This document shows, piece by piece, positions 22,150-43,060 of a DNA stretch of 64,000 nt. Below the pieces are notes generated by a model. That model searched no databases and was not told where the DNA came from. It worked only from the letters and a program-made list of their open reading frames with translations. Source of the DNA: Armigeres subalbatus (taxonomy: Eukaryota; Arthropoda; Insecta; Diptera; Culicidae); NCBI RefSeq assembly GCF_024139115.2, contig NC_085140.1, forward strand, positions 461,993,506 to 462,057,505, in the 5' to 3' direction. The position numbers were made by a program, and so were the translations under genes. Every line of letters begins with the position of its first letter. Positions within the stretch are counted from its first letter, which is position 1.

Positions 22150-24455
22150 CGACTGGTCAGACGTATGCTGAAGACTCAAATATATCGCCCTATCGAACAG
22201 AAGGAAAAGTAAAACACAATACACGAACATCAAGCTTTACAATGGAGAAAAGCGTTTGAACGATGCGGGCTGCATGAAGCGAGTGTAATAATTATTCTTA
22301 ATGATCACCACGAAGTTTTATTCTATACGTGTTATGTGTGAAATAATCGCGACCAACGATGATTCAATCGCCCCACATAAAACGTGACACACAGTGCCAT
22401 CCTGATTTTGTCAGCCCTCGGTTGCCAAAAACCGATTGGATATTCGAGAATTCCTTGGTATTTTTCGATTTCTTTCGTAATTTTAAAAACGACATAATGT
22501 TTAGTAGCCGAGATTCAATTATGTCGCAAGATATTCAAAGTACTGTACCATCTGGAAAAATATGCTGCCACATTTGGAACAAGGCAAAAGCGGGAAGCTG
22601 ATGTACGAGCATCATTAGCGAATAACTTCTAATCTATATGAATGTGAAATGAATGCAAACGTAAGATTTTGACCAGCATTGAACCTAACGCAAATACAAG
22701 AGCAGATTAATTTATTCGAATCGACTGTCTAAAAGTATTGCGACGCTGACGATCACCATCTGCTGATAAGGCAGTTCCACCCCTTTTGGTCTTTTTCCCA
22801 TGAGCAAAAATTATCAACACTCACCGTCTTGAAGTGACCGATTTTGATTTGGACACCGAAATTTCCTTTGTTGGCTTTTGTTGTTTTGTCTCCTGACGCT
22901 GTTCCCGGGGTCAAAAAGATTGACTCATCCAGCAAAAAATCTGGAAACTAAATTGTCTCTAATATCCACTGCAAAGACGCAATCAATGCAAAATACCTTG
23001 ATTCTATTGAACGGCACTGCACTTTTTTCTCCAAAAAATAACTTTTGTGTAAAAATGGTAAGCGTAAACAAACAAAAATTGATTATTCTAATCTTTGAAT
23101 GCTAATCGATGACGACGCGAATCAAATTAATGTCACCAGCAGACTGATTGATTGGAGGTTGGAGCTGCTTCTGCATATGGAACTGGAGGCAAAGAAGCAA
23201 CGAAAGAAAGCAAAATGCAACATAAAAAAGCGAAAACCTCAATAAAAAGAAAATAAAATGCGGGTACACATACGATTGCTCGAAAACTTTTTACACCGCA
23301 TGGACGGGGTGAATAAAACGAATCTCGCTTAACTTTTCAAAAGGACCTAAGTATTGCGAGAAGATTGAAAAATTCGAACCGTGGTCCGACGGTCGACTGA
23401 GGAAAGCTGTTCCGCAAACGTCAAATCACTTGTTGCACGGTAAAAAAATTTGATTTATTTTTTCGGTGTGAATGTTGATTATTAAAATCAACGGGAATAT
23501 GCAACTTTAAACGAGTGTTACATGCCGCTATATTTTTTAAACAAGTTTTATGATACTTTGAAGGCATTTTGTCATTTATTTATGTGATTTTGAAACATTT
23601 TAGATTTCTCGAATATTCTTGATATCAAGAAATATCAACACTTTTCGTACAGTGCATGCCATTTTGAAGTTTTCGACACTCAGTCTGCTTCTTCTTCTTT
23701 GCTCCGCAAAATTAGATTTTTTTCTCTTTTCTCGCAATAACAATTTCAGAAAAATCGAGTTCAATAGACTAACGCAAAATGAACTCCCCCAAGAAATTAT
23801 GACGTTTGAGCGGGTCGCAGAATGAACGCAAAATGAACTTTTGTTCGAGTAGACGACCCGCTCAAATGTCAAAAACCATCGGAGGAGTGAATTCGATGAA
23901 CCCCTGCATAAGTCTATGTTGCAAATAATTACGTTTATACCAATCTAAATGCTACATGAACACTTGCCCTAATATTATACCAGGGGACTGAAGAGAAGGC
24001 TAATACGCCTACCCACCATCCATTCAATATGACGTACAATGTTTTTGTTTTAATTTCGTTTAATTCATGATAACAATGCTTGGGAAGTATCGACGGGCTA
24101 TTTTTTGACACAAAAAAGCCATGCAAACACAAAAAGATGTACCTCAACTAATTGCAAGTTTTCGCCAGGAGAAGTTAAATGCCGATAATTAGCACTTACT
24201 GCGTACGAACCAAACACCCAAAATGAGCAGCTGAATTCGGGTATACCACCCAGAAACTGGGTACCAAAAACAGAAGTACCAAAAACGATGTTGGGTAGAG
24301 TGCCATTGTACCGCGGATGACAGGCGTTACATGCGCAAACTTGATAGTTTAAAAAAAGGCTAAAACATGTATTTCGCTTTTGCATGTTTCCGCAGGCCCA
24401 ATAAGCTGCCTTTAAAAACAACCATTACGAACGACATAGAAGATAATACGACTCG
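22150..24455. other. Intergenic region upstream of MFSD1
   Basis: The first few hundred bases must include the MFSD1 promoter and leader. No TATA box is obvious. A small inverted repeat (GACGTTTGAGCGGGTCG at about 23801 and CGACCCGCTCAAATGTC at about 23855) is the only structure seen. The other open frames are chance. Confidence 0.45.
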
Positions 24456-24690
24456 ATACAATGCGCCAACGACCTAGGCGACGAATGAAGGATCCCGATT
24501 GGAAGCTTGGGACATGGAACTGCAGGTCGCTAAGCTTCACTGGTTGCAACAGAATAATCTACGATGAATTACATACCCGCAACTTTAATGTCGTAGCGCT
24601 GCAAGAAAATGTGCTGGACAAGACAGAAAGTGTGGAATATCGGGCATCGAGCGACAGCACCACCAACGAGCTGGGAACCGGCTTCATACA
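24455..24690 (+). pseudogene. RTE-type LINE endonuclease fragment
   Basis: It reads DPDWKLGTWNCRSLSFTG, then NFNVVALQENVLDKTES, the first part of the AP-endonuclease domain of RTE-clade LINEs (start 'W-LGTWN-RSL', then 'D-VALQE--W'). It stops after about 80 residues. Confidence 0.7.
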
Positions 24691-24892
24691 GACAAAAAAC
24701 AAACATGGTTTTACGGAATGTTTTGCACTTTCAAATTGAAAAGTGCTCCGTTTCCTTAAAAATAAAAGTTTAATTGCTCGAAGTCAAAACTATTTTTTTT
24801 TTATTTGGAAGTTTTTTCTCGTGTTTCCAGTGTAAAAATTAAAAGTTCTTCAAGTTCATCAAAATTAAGGAATTGTCAAATCACTCAACGAC

Positions 24893-24980
24893 TAACTAAC
24901 AAAGCCCCTGGAGTTGCCCAACTACCAGGAGAGCTGTTTAAACACGGTGGTGAGGCACTGGCTAGAGCGCTGCACTGATC
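24893..24980 (+). pseudogene. RTE reverse transcriptase snippet
   Basis: It reads NKAPGVAQLPGELFKHGGEA then LARALH, the same RT region as at 12795-12935, joined head-on to an endonuclease copy on the other strand. Confidence 0.65.
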
Positions 24981-24989
24981 AACAGCAGC

Positions 24990-25810
24990 TATCGGTGAAC
25001 ATGCAGTGGATATTTGTCGATTTGTAATTCTGTCTGCAGTGGTGATCTCCAGGTGTACCGGTACGGAAGGCTGTGTAGATGCTGTGGATGGCCATATTCT
25101 TGGAGGCATCGAAATCAATTAATCGTAGGCCGTTTTCCTTCGTCAGCCGGTGAGCGCTGAACTTCCCAATAGTCGGTCTAAACTTCTCCTTTTAGCCAAA
25201 CTGAGCGTTCAAATCTCCTATATCGTTTTTTTACGCCGTGGCTTGGGCAGCTGTCGTAGTCACGTTCCAGCTGCGCGTAGAATGCGTCCTTATCATCAAC
25301 AGTGCTTCTGGAGGAGGGCTATGGCCGTTGATTCTGCGGAAAATTTGTCTTCAACTCCGAAAATTGAAAATGTAATTGGATTTGTAAGGCTACGACACCG
25401 ACCTTTGATCCTCAAGCTGCACATTCTCTCGTTGATCGGCCACCACCCGATCACGCGCGTTTGCATATCGCCCATCACTATGAAAGATGTTCCCAGCTCG
25501 TGTGTGCTGCCGCAGCTCTGATATGATTACCTCTAAACGTTCGCACCATTGATCCCTTCCAACAAACCTTCTGCAGCGCAACGATGCCGAATCCACGGTC
25601 CTTGAGCACATCGGCGAGTATGCGTCTGCTCCCGATGAAGTTGAGAGATTTGCAGTTCCACGAACCGAGTTTCCAATCGCTAGTCCCTTTTCGTTGCAGT
25701 GGTCTTCGCCAATTGTTCCGGTCCGTACACTGCCAAAAATATCTATATAAGATATATGTGTCGCCGTTATAAATGCTTGAAATAGCTCCATATAATCGAT
25801 ATAGAACCAC
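24990..25810 (-). pseudogene. RTE endonuclease copy, minus strand
   Basis: The minus strand reads SDWKLGSWNCKSLNFIGSRR, then FGIVALQKVCWKGS, then WWPINERMCSLRIKGR. Past frameshifts it continues with DAFYAQLERDYD-like and TWRSP-like words, so nearly the whole endonuclease domain is present in pieces. It is similar to the 24455 fragment but independent of it. Together with the plus-strand pieces it suggests two RTE insertions in opposite orientation. Confidence 0.65.
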
Positions 25811-25865
25811 ACATAAATTAAATAATTGCTAATTCGAGACCACACATAAAGTTTATTTGGATATA

Positions 25866-26155
25866 CAGTGAACGTTCGCTAATTGGGTTTTTTCTAGTTG
25901 GGGCGCTTTTTAGTTGGGGGTTCGATAATTGGGGCGAAACCCAATTAAAAAGCAGTTAAACGTCAGAATGTGATGTCAAAAACGCGTTGGCGTCTTGTTT
26001 CCGTGTTTGGCGGGATCGATATTTTCTGGCGCGTAAAATTTTCTTTTGTTCAATGCAAAAAGTAAACAACATTGACGCTTGTCAAAGTGCCCCAATTAGC
26101 GAACGGCATTCGCTAGTTGGGGTGAGGTCGTGCCCCAATTAGCGAACGATCACTG
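25866..26155. mobile_element. pogo/Tc1-like MITE, TA target
   Basis: A 290-bp element. Its ends are CAGTGAACGTTCGCTAATTG on the left and, read inward from the right, CAGTGATCGTTCGCTAATTG. TA lies on both sides (25864-25865 and 26156-26157). Inner copies of 'ttcgctagttgggg' and 'ccaattagcgaacg' show extra subterminal repeats. It is non-coding. Confidence 0.82.
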
Positions 26156-26157
26156 TA

Positions 26158-26784
26158 TATATTTTATTAGCAGTTCGCGTGGAAAATGGTTATGTATGCG
26201 CTGATATACATCATAAGTTAAATCTATTGATTTTTGCCAATAAACATGTGTGCATTTTTAGTAGTGTACTCTTTTGTTGATGATTCGTTGCGTGAGTTTT
26301 ATTTAAAGCCTGGTTTCCGGGCCTCACACCAAACCCCCTAAATTTCTGGAGGACTTTCCTCCCTATTTTCAGACAGACGCTCAGTAAAATTCGCACCTCG
26401 GAAGATGTGCAAACCCCCCTTCCCTGTCAGCATACGACGATAGTTACCACCGGGGTTGGTTACCCGATATTCCCGGTTGCCCGAGGTTGCTCGTATCCCG
26501 GCTAGCGCCACGAGGAGGTAATGATAGGAGTTGCTGGGTAAGAGGCTAAGGACCGCGTAATGGGGTCTATTTTATTCCTTCAGGTACGCGAAGTACGAAT
26601 GGTACACTTTACACAGCATTTGGCATGCCGCACATTCTGCCGTCGCTGAGCGATTAATTTGCACTTTGAACTAAACTCGTCTCGGCTCAACCTTTTCTTG
26701 TATCCAGTTTTCCGCGAGCGGTAATAATTTATATGACTATTTTATTCTTGGAATTTTACGAAACTTGTTTTTAAATTTCAGTAT
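26158..26784. other. Non-coding with a LINE-like GC-rich block
   Basis: A GC-richer block at about 26405-26640 ('ccaccggggttggttacccgatattcccgg', 'gttgctgggtaagaggctaag', 'caggtacgcgaagtac') looks like part of a LINE leader. I cannot place it by protein sequence. The rest is unremarkable. Confidence 0.35.
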
Positions 26785-27188
26785 GGGCCATCCTTAGCCG
26801 TGCGGTAAGACGCGCGGCTACAAAGCAAGACCATGCTGAGGGTGGCTGGGTTCGATTCCCGGTGCCGGTCTAGGCAATTTTAGATAAAGATTTTCGCTTC
26901 GGTTCCCTTTGTTCTGCTGTCCGGAACATGTTGAGTACCAAGCTGTCAAATCGTATGGATTTTCCTTCTTTGACATTTAGCTCCTCTATCCTCGCCAGCA
27001 AAAGATGTTCCGGACAGCGACAATCTTTATCTAGTAACTAAACTTTTTGTTAGCCTCATGATATACGAATGCAAAAATGGTAACTTGGCTTAGAAACCTC
27101 GCATAACTGTGGAAGTGCTTGATGAACATTTAAGCAGCGAGGCGGCTCTGACCAGTGTGGGGATGTAATGCCAATAAGAAGAAGAAGC
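26785..27188 (+). mobile_element. Feilai-like SINE with an internal MITE-related block
   Basis: It has a tRNA-derived head with an A-box-like TAGCCGTGCGGT and a perfect B box GGTTCGATTCC (26849-26859). The body then reads 'gttagcctcatgatatacgaatgc' and 'cgaggcggctct', ending 'gatgtaatgccaataagaagaagaag'. The second copy at 46896-47205 has a plain body. Here a block from about 26878 to 27050, related to the MITE at 11396-11557, replaces about 45 bp of body. Confidence 0.82.
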
Positions 27189-27731
27189 CTAAAAATATGC
27201 ATATAAATTTTTGCTGAACCATCAGTAAAAAGCCAGCCACTGTAATAATTGCTGAAATTGAGGCTGGAATTCCAGCAAAAAAGCTGTCAAATTGGAATTC
27301 TGACTCCAACATTGCTGAAAGTTTGAAATATTTTACTGTATTATTTGCAGGAAAATTCAGAAAAAAATTGGCTGATTTCCAGCGAAATAAATTTAGGGTG
27401 TGCACTTTACTATCAGAAACGCTGTAGCATATTAGCCCCCCGCTGTGCAATCGGTGCAACTGTGCGATGCGGTGTAGAATACTATCGACCAGACCATTAT
27501 CACCATTTATCTTCGCAATGACATCTCGCTCTCGCATTCGAATGACACTCATAAAAATAAACAAGGCACTCACCTGGTCAGTACTCGTTGCTTTCAAAAC
27601 ATCATACGTGGGTAGAAGACGAAATGTACAGCAGATAAAATACGAAGAACGATAGATCCCACAATCAAAAGATTTAATTGCGGTGATTTAGTTACATTAA
27701 CAGCAAATATAACACAAATAATTGGTCCATA
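27189..27731 (+). other. Upstream region of the SFT2-like gene
   Basis: No protein-coding frame was recognised. The last 100 bp before the ATG at 27732 are AT-rich and probably hold the leader. No clear TATA box or initiator could be assigned. Confidence 0.4.
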
Positions 27732-28530
27732 ATGGCTGACCTAAAGAAAGATTTGGACGAGTATCTGCTGCTGCAGAGCGATCAGAAGAAAAGCTTCAAG
27801 CTTGAAATGCCAAAGATGCCCTCGATCTCCACCCCTGGGCTGGTGGGCAAACTTTTTGGAAAGAACCAGGAAAGTGAAGCGAACAGCTGGCTCAAGGATC
27901 CGCAGGAAACATGCTGCCCCAAATTGGTAAGCGTTTGTTAAACTTGAACACACTGATTCGATTTGTATTAATTGTTTCTCGGATTGCAGAGTCGAATACA
28001 ACGAATTGTAGGATTTGTAACATGCCTGGGTCTGGGAGTGTTCTGCATGATTGTGTCCACATTCTACATCCCAGTGTTGATTCTCAAGGCAAGGAAGTTT
28101 GCCCTGTTGTACACGTTGGGGAGCATCTTCTTCATCATGAGGTATGTTTTGGTATTCAAAAAGTATTCGACTGAGATACAATATTTCGATGTATGGCAGC
28201 ATTTCAATCCGCTGTCCTATTCTGAACTGAACAAATTTTAAAAATGATCTCTCTTACAGCTTTTCCTTCCTGAGTGGTTTCGGTGCGATGTTCCGACAGA
28301 TGTTCTCCCGGGATCGAGTAGCGCTTTCCATATCGTACAGCTGCTGCCTAACAGCGACTCTGTACTTTGCAATGGTTGAACAAAGTACCGCACTTACCGT
28401 GTTGTTTGCGGTGGCACAAATAATAACACTACTCTGGATGATCTTGGGAACGATTCCAGGCGGCATGACGGGAGTCAAGTTCTTTGGGCAAATGTTCCGT
28501 AGTTCTGTATCGAATACGCTACCTGTGTAA
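27732..28530 (+). CDS. SFT2-domain vesicle transport protein
   Basis: Three exons, 27732-27926, 27990-28141 and 28260-28530, with introns of 63 and 118 bp. All have GT/AG ends and phases 0 and 2 that keep the frame. The product is 205 residues: a hydrophilic N-terminal part (MADLKKDLDEYLLLQSDQKK) followed by four membrane helices of the SFT2/GOT1-like fold. Diagnostic words are CLGLGVFCMIVSTFY, KFALLYTLGSIFF, SFLSGFGAMFRQMFS and IPGGMTGVKFFGQM, the last being the usual C-terminal signature. SFT2 proteins act in the Golgi, in fusion of endosome-derived vesicles. The length is closer to SFT2D3-type than to the ~160-residue SFT2D1/2. AATAAA lies at 28667-28672. Confidence 0.93.
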
Positions 28531-28666
28531 AGAGGAGAGAGAAAACTATGCCTACGGTGGCAATACTGAAACTAATTCACTCTGGGAGCAATCCCTATAA
28601 TTAGAGTAGAAATGGAAATTGTATTACTATTTGGTAAATGTACTTGTAAAATAACAGAATTCGCAT

Positions 28667-28672
28667 AATAAA
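28667..28672 (+). promoter_or_regulatory. Poly(A) signal of the SFT2-like gene
   Basis: AATAAA lies 137 bp after the stop, in an AT-rich 3' UTR. Confidence 0.65.
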
Positions 28673-28679
28673 CTTTCAT

Positions 28680-29463
28680 TAACATTTTAATAATCAATCA
28701 GATAGTCTAACTTTTGTAGAACATGGAACGAATTCGATAAATATTGGGACAACTAAGCTAGGCATTATGCAACATTTAACAATAATTCTCATTCTCATTA
28801 TATTTATGGGCTTTCAAAGAGGCTTCCAATCAGTGACTGGTTCAATCCTCTTTTTTGTTCATATGATATGTATTTTAACATTATTCATAGGAAGTAAGTT
28901 TAACGATTGATAAATTGATAATCTAATCTCAAAATAAAATAAAAAGGCTGAGTCATATTAGTTATCGGTAACATATTAAACATGGTTCAGCGAAGCCGCA
29001 CCAAGCGCCTTTTTGACTGACTTGTGACATTTTGTTCGTTAAATGAAAATGAATATGAATTCATATCAATTCATTCGTACATCTGTTGTTAGATATCCTC
29101 AGTTATAGGTTGGAAAAATATTCTATACGATTTGAGATTGGATCTGCTACACGATTTTTAAGTGCTAGAAAATGGGTTATTTTTCATTGGCACTTGGTGC
29201 GATTTGGCAGAAAGCCAACCACATGAGAAATAAAGGAAGCAAACGTTTTGACCGGTACTGTAAAGTATCAATGCTGAGTGCCACACGAGTTCCCTTATGT
29301 CTTTTCTGCAAACATTGTTGAGTAACCATCAGATTAGTTTGACAGATCAACCAAAACATCCTTGTTTTTGTGAGGTGCTATCTCTCGTGTATCGCGCAGA
29401 AATGATTAAAAATTAGTTTTTTCGTCTAATAAATCATTAATCCAAAGGTAAGGAAGCCGTACG
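28680..29463 (+). other. Intergenic region and CCDC28 leader
   Basis: No coding frame. Near the gene start there is a four-codon upstream ORF (ATG at 29402, TAG ending 29416) in the presumed leader. The rest is AT-rich with nothing recognised. Confidence 0.4.
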
Positions 29464-39229
<9,766 letters not shown>

Positions 39230-39378
39230 CTCGAATAATGCTTCTAGTGAAAATGTGCATCTCCGAATATTTGGGTAAGGGAAACAGTAAATCAACTTTT
39301 CTGGGGCTCATGACATTCGTTTTTTTTCTATTATTTTTTCAAATAATTTAATTTATGTTAAAAACAATGTGATTCGAA

Positions 39379-39384
39379 AATAAA
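39379..39384 (+). promoter_or_regulatory. Poly(A) signal of CCDC28
   Basis: AATAAA lies 150 bp after the CCDC28 stop. The complementary signal of the convergent COX7A-like gene lies only about 45 bp further on. Confidence 0.65.
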
Positions 39385-39428
39385 ACATCATATGATTTTT
39401 ACATTTATGTAGCGGAAATCGCCGCTGT

Positions 39429-39434
39429 TTTATT
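39429..39434 (-). promoter_or_regulatory. Poly(A) signal of the COX7A-like gene
   Basis: AATAAA on the minus strand lies 40 bp after the TGA. Transcripts of the two convergent genes probably overlap or nearly meet. Confidence 0.7.
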
Positions 39435-39473
39435 TGCACTGTTTTTTCTCTAACAAGATATCACAAGAATCGC

Positions 39474-39763
39474 TCAATCTGCCTTCTTTTTAGAGAAGCC
39501 CATTGTGTAGATGAAATGGACGATCCCCAAAACACCAATTCCACACAGTCCACAAGTGGTCAAGAAAAGCACTTTATCAAATGGGCCACCCTTTAGAAAG
39601 ATGGGCAAATCGTTCTTTGCCTGGAAGTGAAATCGTTACAATTAATTATGACAAATTTATGTAACATGCGTTTCAGAGTATTTACCTGGAAAGTTTGCAT
39701 CGATTTCCGCAGGGATTCGGGCAGCTTATCGGAGATGTAAACCTTTGGTTCGGGGTGTCCCAT
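39474..39763 (-). CDS. Cytochrome c oxidase subunit 7A-like protein
   Basis: Two coding exons on the minus strand, 39763-39686 and 39620-39474, with a 65-bp intron (GTAAAT...TTCCAG, phase 0). The product is 74 residues: MGHPEPKVYISDKLPESLRK, then MQTFQAKNDLPIFLKGGPFD with the family core 'FQ---D-P--LKGG--D', a single membrane helix (VLFLTTCGLCGIGVLGIVHF) and a lysine-rich tail. COX7A is a small nuclear-encoded subunit of respiratory complex IV in the mitochondrial inner membrane. There is no obvious cleavable presequence. The bases before the ATG (TCATACTCGTAG) look like a splice acceptor, so an upstream non-coding exon with a donor at about 39979 is likely. It could be a COX7A-like paralogue instead of the canonical subunit. 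It converges on CCDC28. Confidence 0.85.
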
Positions 39764-39977
39764 GGCGATCTACGAGTATGATGAAAATTAAAATATATGA
39801 CTTTGCTTCTCAGCTGTTTCGGTTATGCAATCCTTGAAATTGCCCATTCATACGATTCTAATCAATCTCAATGTTCGAGGATTTACGGCTTATTACAGCC
39901 TAATTTTTAAACAATTTGTAATTTTATTTCTGTACTCTTGAAATTAAATTCACTTTTGCTAAATTATAAAACACTTA

Positions 39978-40030
39978 CATAAAACTTGAATTAAATGTAG
40001 CGCACGCGATGTAGTGTCGAATGGAAACTC
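39978..40030 (-). other. Predicted 5' non-coding exon of the COX7A-like gene
   Basis: The minus strand reads CATTTAATTCAAGTTTTAT followed by GTAAGTGTTT, a strong donor. It would pair with the CTCGTAG acceptor just before the coding exon at about 39770. The 5' edge is unknown. Support is splice-site quality only. Confidence 0.45.
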
Positions 40031-40039
40031 TTTCTCGTC

Positions 40040-40554
40040 TGACGACCGTTAGAAACTAATGCATGCTCAGTGTGAGTACTTTATGCAGTATTATTGCAGT
40101 TTCTGCGCTCTGCACTTGCGCTATTTTTAACTAATAGAATGCGATGGTACTTTTTTGGCAGCTCCACATTGGTCGCGAATCGTTTTTCGATTGATGCATA
40201 GTTCCATGAAATGGATTCTCTATTTACAACAGGGAGAGGCAATTAGATGGAAAAAATCAGAATAATTCACTTATCTTGTTTAAAAAAGAAAGAAAAATAT
40301 AAAGAAGAAAAAAAACTCATGAGTACGTGCCACGATTTACTCATGATTAATGAAAAATGGTTTATTTAATTCATTAATCATAATCATACAAAGATATGAT
40401 TTAATCATTAATCACTATTCATATTCATAATTGTTTATTTTTATTATCATTTACATCGCTTTTATTCGCTAATCTTTAATAATCTTTATTTATGGGAAAA
40501 ATATATAAAGCTCTTTTAGTGGAATGTATTCAACCGTCTAAGACGAATTAAGTA
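40040..40554. other. AT-rich intergenic sequence
   Basis: Runs of 'taatcattaatc' words (40330-40480) form low-complexity sequence. No gene was found; the first 100 bp probably belong to the COX7A-like promoter. Confidence 0.4.
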
Positions 40555-40990
40555 CTCTCCATTTAATTCCACGGCAGACAGCAATCGCTGTAGATGCGGT
40601 GCAGGTTATCATGACATCAACCACGTTGTCTGAGAATGTCCCGAATACGGAGTTGCCTTGTCCGATGTATGTTCATCCCTTCGGGGCCAAGGGAAATCAG
40701 ACTTGGACTACATGATTCTTGTACACAAGTTTTTAAAAGGTATCAATGTCTTCGTCTAACCCCTCTGTTAGCTGTTCGGAAATGTCTACTTTGCCTCCCC
40801 CCTCCACACGGAAAATACGTATTTTTGTATCTTTACAGTTCGTCCAACGTCCACGCTACGTTAATCATCCACTAAAACTTTACAACAAGGCTATTTAAAA
40901 ACAACACTACCTAGGCCCTATCCTATCCTAATTTTTTTCTCTCCAAAACTAACCACTAGAACTAAGAGGAACTTCATGAAATTGTAAAAC
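40555..40990 (+). pseudogene. I-type LINE 3' end
   Basis: It reads RCRCGAGYHDINHVV followed by ECPEYGVALS. This is the C-terminal Cys/His cluster that closes ORF2 of I-superfamily LINEs ('C-CG-GY-DI-HVV--C'). The rest is frameshifted and ends in AT-rich sequence. It is a 5'-truncated dead copy. Confidence 0.65.
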
Positions 40991-41059
40991 TATTTCAAAA
41001 GAGAAGCGGCTTCGTCATTGCTACTTGAGCCTTTAAATAAATGCAATTAAAGAAAACCC

Positions 41060-41874
41060 CAATTTGGTAGAAAGATTACATGATTATTGATCACTATGCA
41101 AATCATTCAATTTGTTTTTAATACGCCACCTATGCATTGCCCATACAATGTCTTGTTGATGTAGAATTACGTTACGGTAAGATAGGAGGGATCCATAGTC
41201 TCAAATTCGGGACCGTCACGAAAAGAGGTCAGGAAATAAGAGCCAATAACTCAGCCGTTTTTTAATGGATTCTGATGATCAATGGTATCAGATTAATACC
41301 TACCACAAATTTTGGTATAAAGCTGCAACATTTGCAAGTTATATTTTTTCGATAACTCAGAATCATTCTACTGTGTAATGCAGTAGAAAATGTTCTCAAA
41401 TAGGCATTACATGTTTTCCCATGAACGGCACCTCTTTTTACGTCACTTCGTTTAACGGCCCCCTTTTAACAGCACGTGACGTAGAAAGAATTTTGAAAAT
41501 AAATAAATCTATGAAAAGGCACTCTAAGAAGAATAAAGTACTAAGTACCTACTTGTTTTGCATCTTCAACATTTGCCTTCAACAGGTGTTTCGTTCCAGG
41601 TCATCCAAAAATTCCCTGGAGTCTACACGCGTAACCAAATGGATGTTATCTCTTGGTAGTCCATGTGCTATTTGATCTACCTATTAAACCAAAGTAGATA
41701 CGCCTTCAATAGCTGTTCTCTCCCACGACATCAGAGAATTCCCAAACAGGGGTTTGACGATAAAGTATTCTCGTAGGCAGAGGGAAGCTTTGCCAGAAAC
41801 AGCGCAACATGCGTAGGTCAGTCATGATCAATGACAGCTCCGGAAATCTGTTGACCGACCGAGCAGGGGTTGCT
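41060..41874. other. Intergenic sequence, nothing recognised
   Basis: No domain was recognised. Possible small repeat sequence at 41200-41470 has no clear ends. Confidence 0.35.
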
Positions 41875-42280
41875 ACTAGGTGGAAGGAGCACTTTGAGTA
41901 ATTGTTGAATGTAAGATTGGACAGAGAGGCCACAAACAGAATCAGGATTGAGGATGATGGTCAAGCAGTGGAGCCACCAACGATTTGGTGGCGATTTGGA
42001 AGGGAGAAAAAATGCTTTGGAGCCGGCGTGATGGATAAGAGGCCATCCTGTCTACAAAAAAGGGTACAGACTCGATTGTGCCAATTATCACTATTAAATA
42101 TCGCCTACAAGGTAATCTCCAGAATTCTGTTTAGTAGACTACGTCCATTTGCGGAGACCTTTGTTGGCGAATACCAAAGCGGTTTTCGAGAAGGACGACC
42201 AACAACGGACCAGATGTTTACTCTGCAGAGATGAGCCAGCCTATGACTTAAAAACTCTTTAATAAAGACAAAAAATTTTT
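41875..42280 (+). pseudogene. RTE-type reverse transcriptase fragment
   Basis: It reads RWKEHFE and LLNVRLDREATNRIRIEDDG, then after a gap LLNIAYKVISRILFSRLRPF, VGEYQSGFREGRPTTDQMF and TLQR. These are RT segments 0-2 of RTE-clade LINEs. It then jumps to a terminal 'ttaataaagacaaaaaa' tail. The catalytic YADD region is missing. Confidence 0.75.
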
Positions 42281-42445
42281 ATTCTGCGACAAATTAGCAT
42301 TAGCATTAGCATTTAGCAGTTCGCACAAATTCGTAGGTGGTACAAGCCAAGACTATTGTATGAGAGTAGCATCATTTTCATCCGTTACCACAGATATTGA
42401 TTTGGGACTAATCACTAACTCTTAGATGGAAGCAATGCACTCTCC

Positions 42446-42560
42446 AATACAGTCCCATCCCGATTTTGGCAACACCCGTTTTTGTCTACCCCCGATTTTG
42501 GCAACACCCGTTTTTGGCAACATTTTCTTCCCGATTTTGGCAACAACCTCGAAAATATTT
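42446..42560. repeat. Tandem CCCGATTTTGGCAACA repeats, DNA-transposon end
   Basis: Four copies of CCCGATTTTGGCAACA or a close variant follow an 'acagtcccat' start. A mirror-image end (TGTTGCCAAAATCGGG ... gggactgta) lies at about 58737-58770. Each is probably one end of a Tc1-type element carrying subterminal repeats. Confidence 0.5.
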
Positions 42561-42954
42561 TTTTTATTACTTTTTAGAGCTAAAACCTTTTTATTAATAT
42601 CTAATAGCAGGCCTGGTAGCGGGTCACTTTTTTCGGCCTAGTCACTAAAAAGTCTCTTTTGACGTAGGACTTACGTCTCTCTTTACTATACCGGGTGTCA
42701 TTTCAAAATATTCAAATCGACCGCGTTACGCTGTGTTGAAAGATTTTAAACGTTAATAGCGTTCGTCTCAGTGGACGAATTTCTGCGGTAAGCCCCTCAA
42801 TCGACAGATTTCAAGTATGCCTTCCATGTCCATGATTGATAAGACCCGACAAACTTGTTTCAATAGGCATGAAACTGTTTTCAATGAAAAACATTGAGAT
42901 CAAGGGAACCTATAAATATGGGTACCGCATAATTCTTGCATCATTCCATTACCA

Positions 42955-43060
42955 CGTTCTGATTGGTGCAGACACCAGCGAATGAGCAGCCGCTGGGTCT
43001 GCCGAGAAGCCATAAAAGAGCGCAACGCGATTTTTTCCTTTCATTCTGACCGGGACAAGC
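42955..43060 (+). promoter_or_regulatory. Promoter-like block 1
   Basis: CTGATTGGTG (a CCAAT box in reverse), then CCATAAAAGAGCGC about 55 bp on, then TTTCATTCTGAC as a possible initiator. The layout resembles mosquito histone-type promoters. No histone coding sequence follows. GC-rich, CAG-rich sequence lies downstream (43090-43290). Confidence 0.4.

Noticed and set aside
24885..25521. A host nuclease gene (CFDP2-like endonuclease)
   Set aside because: The match is to the AP-endonuclease of RTE LINEs, in broken frames on both strands.
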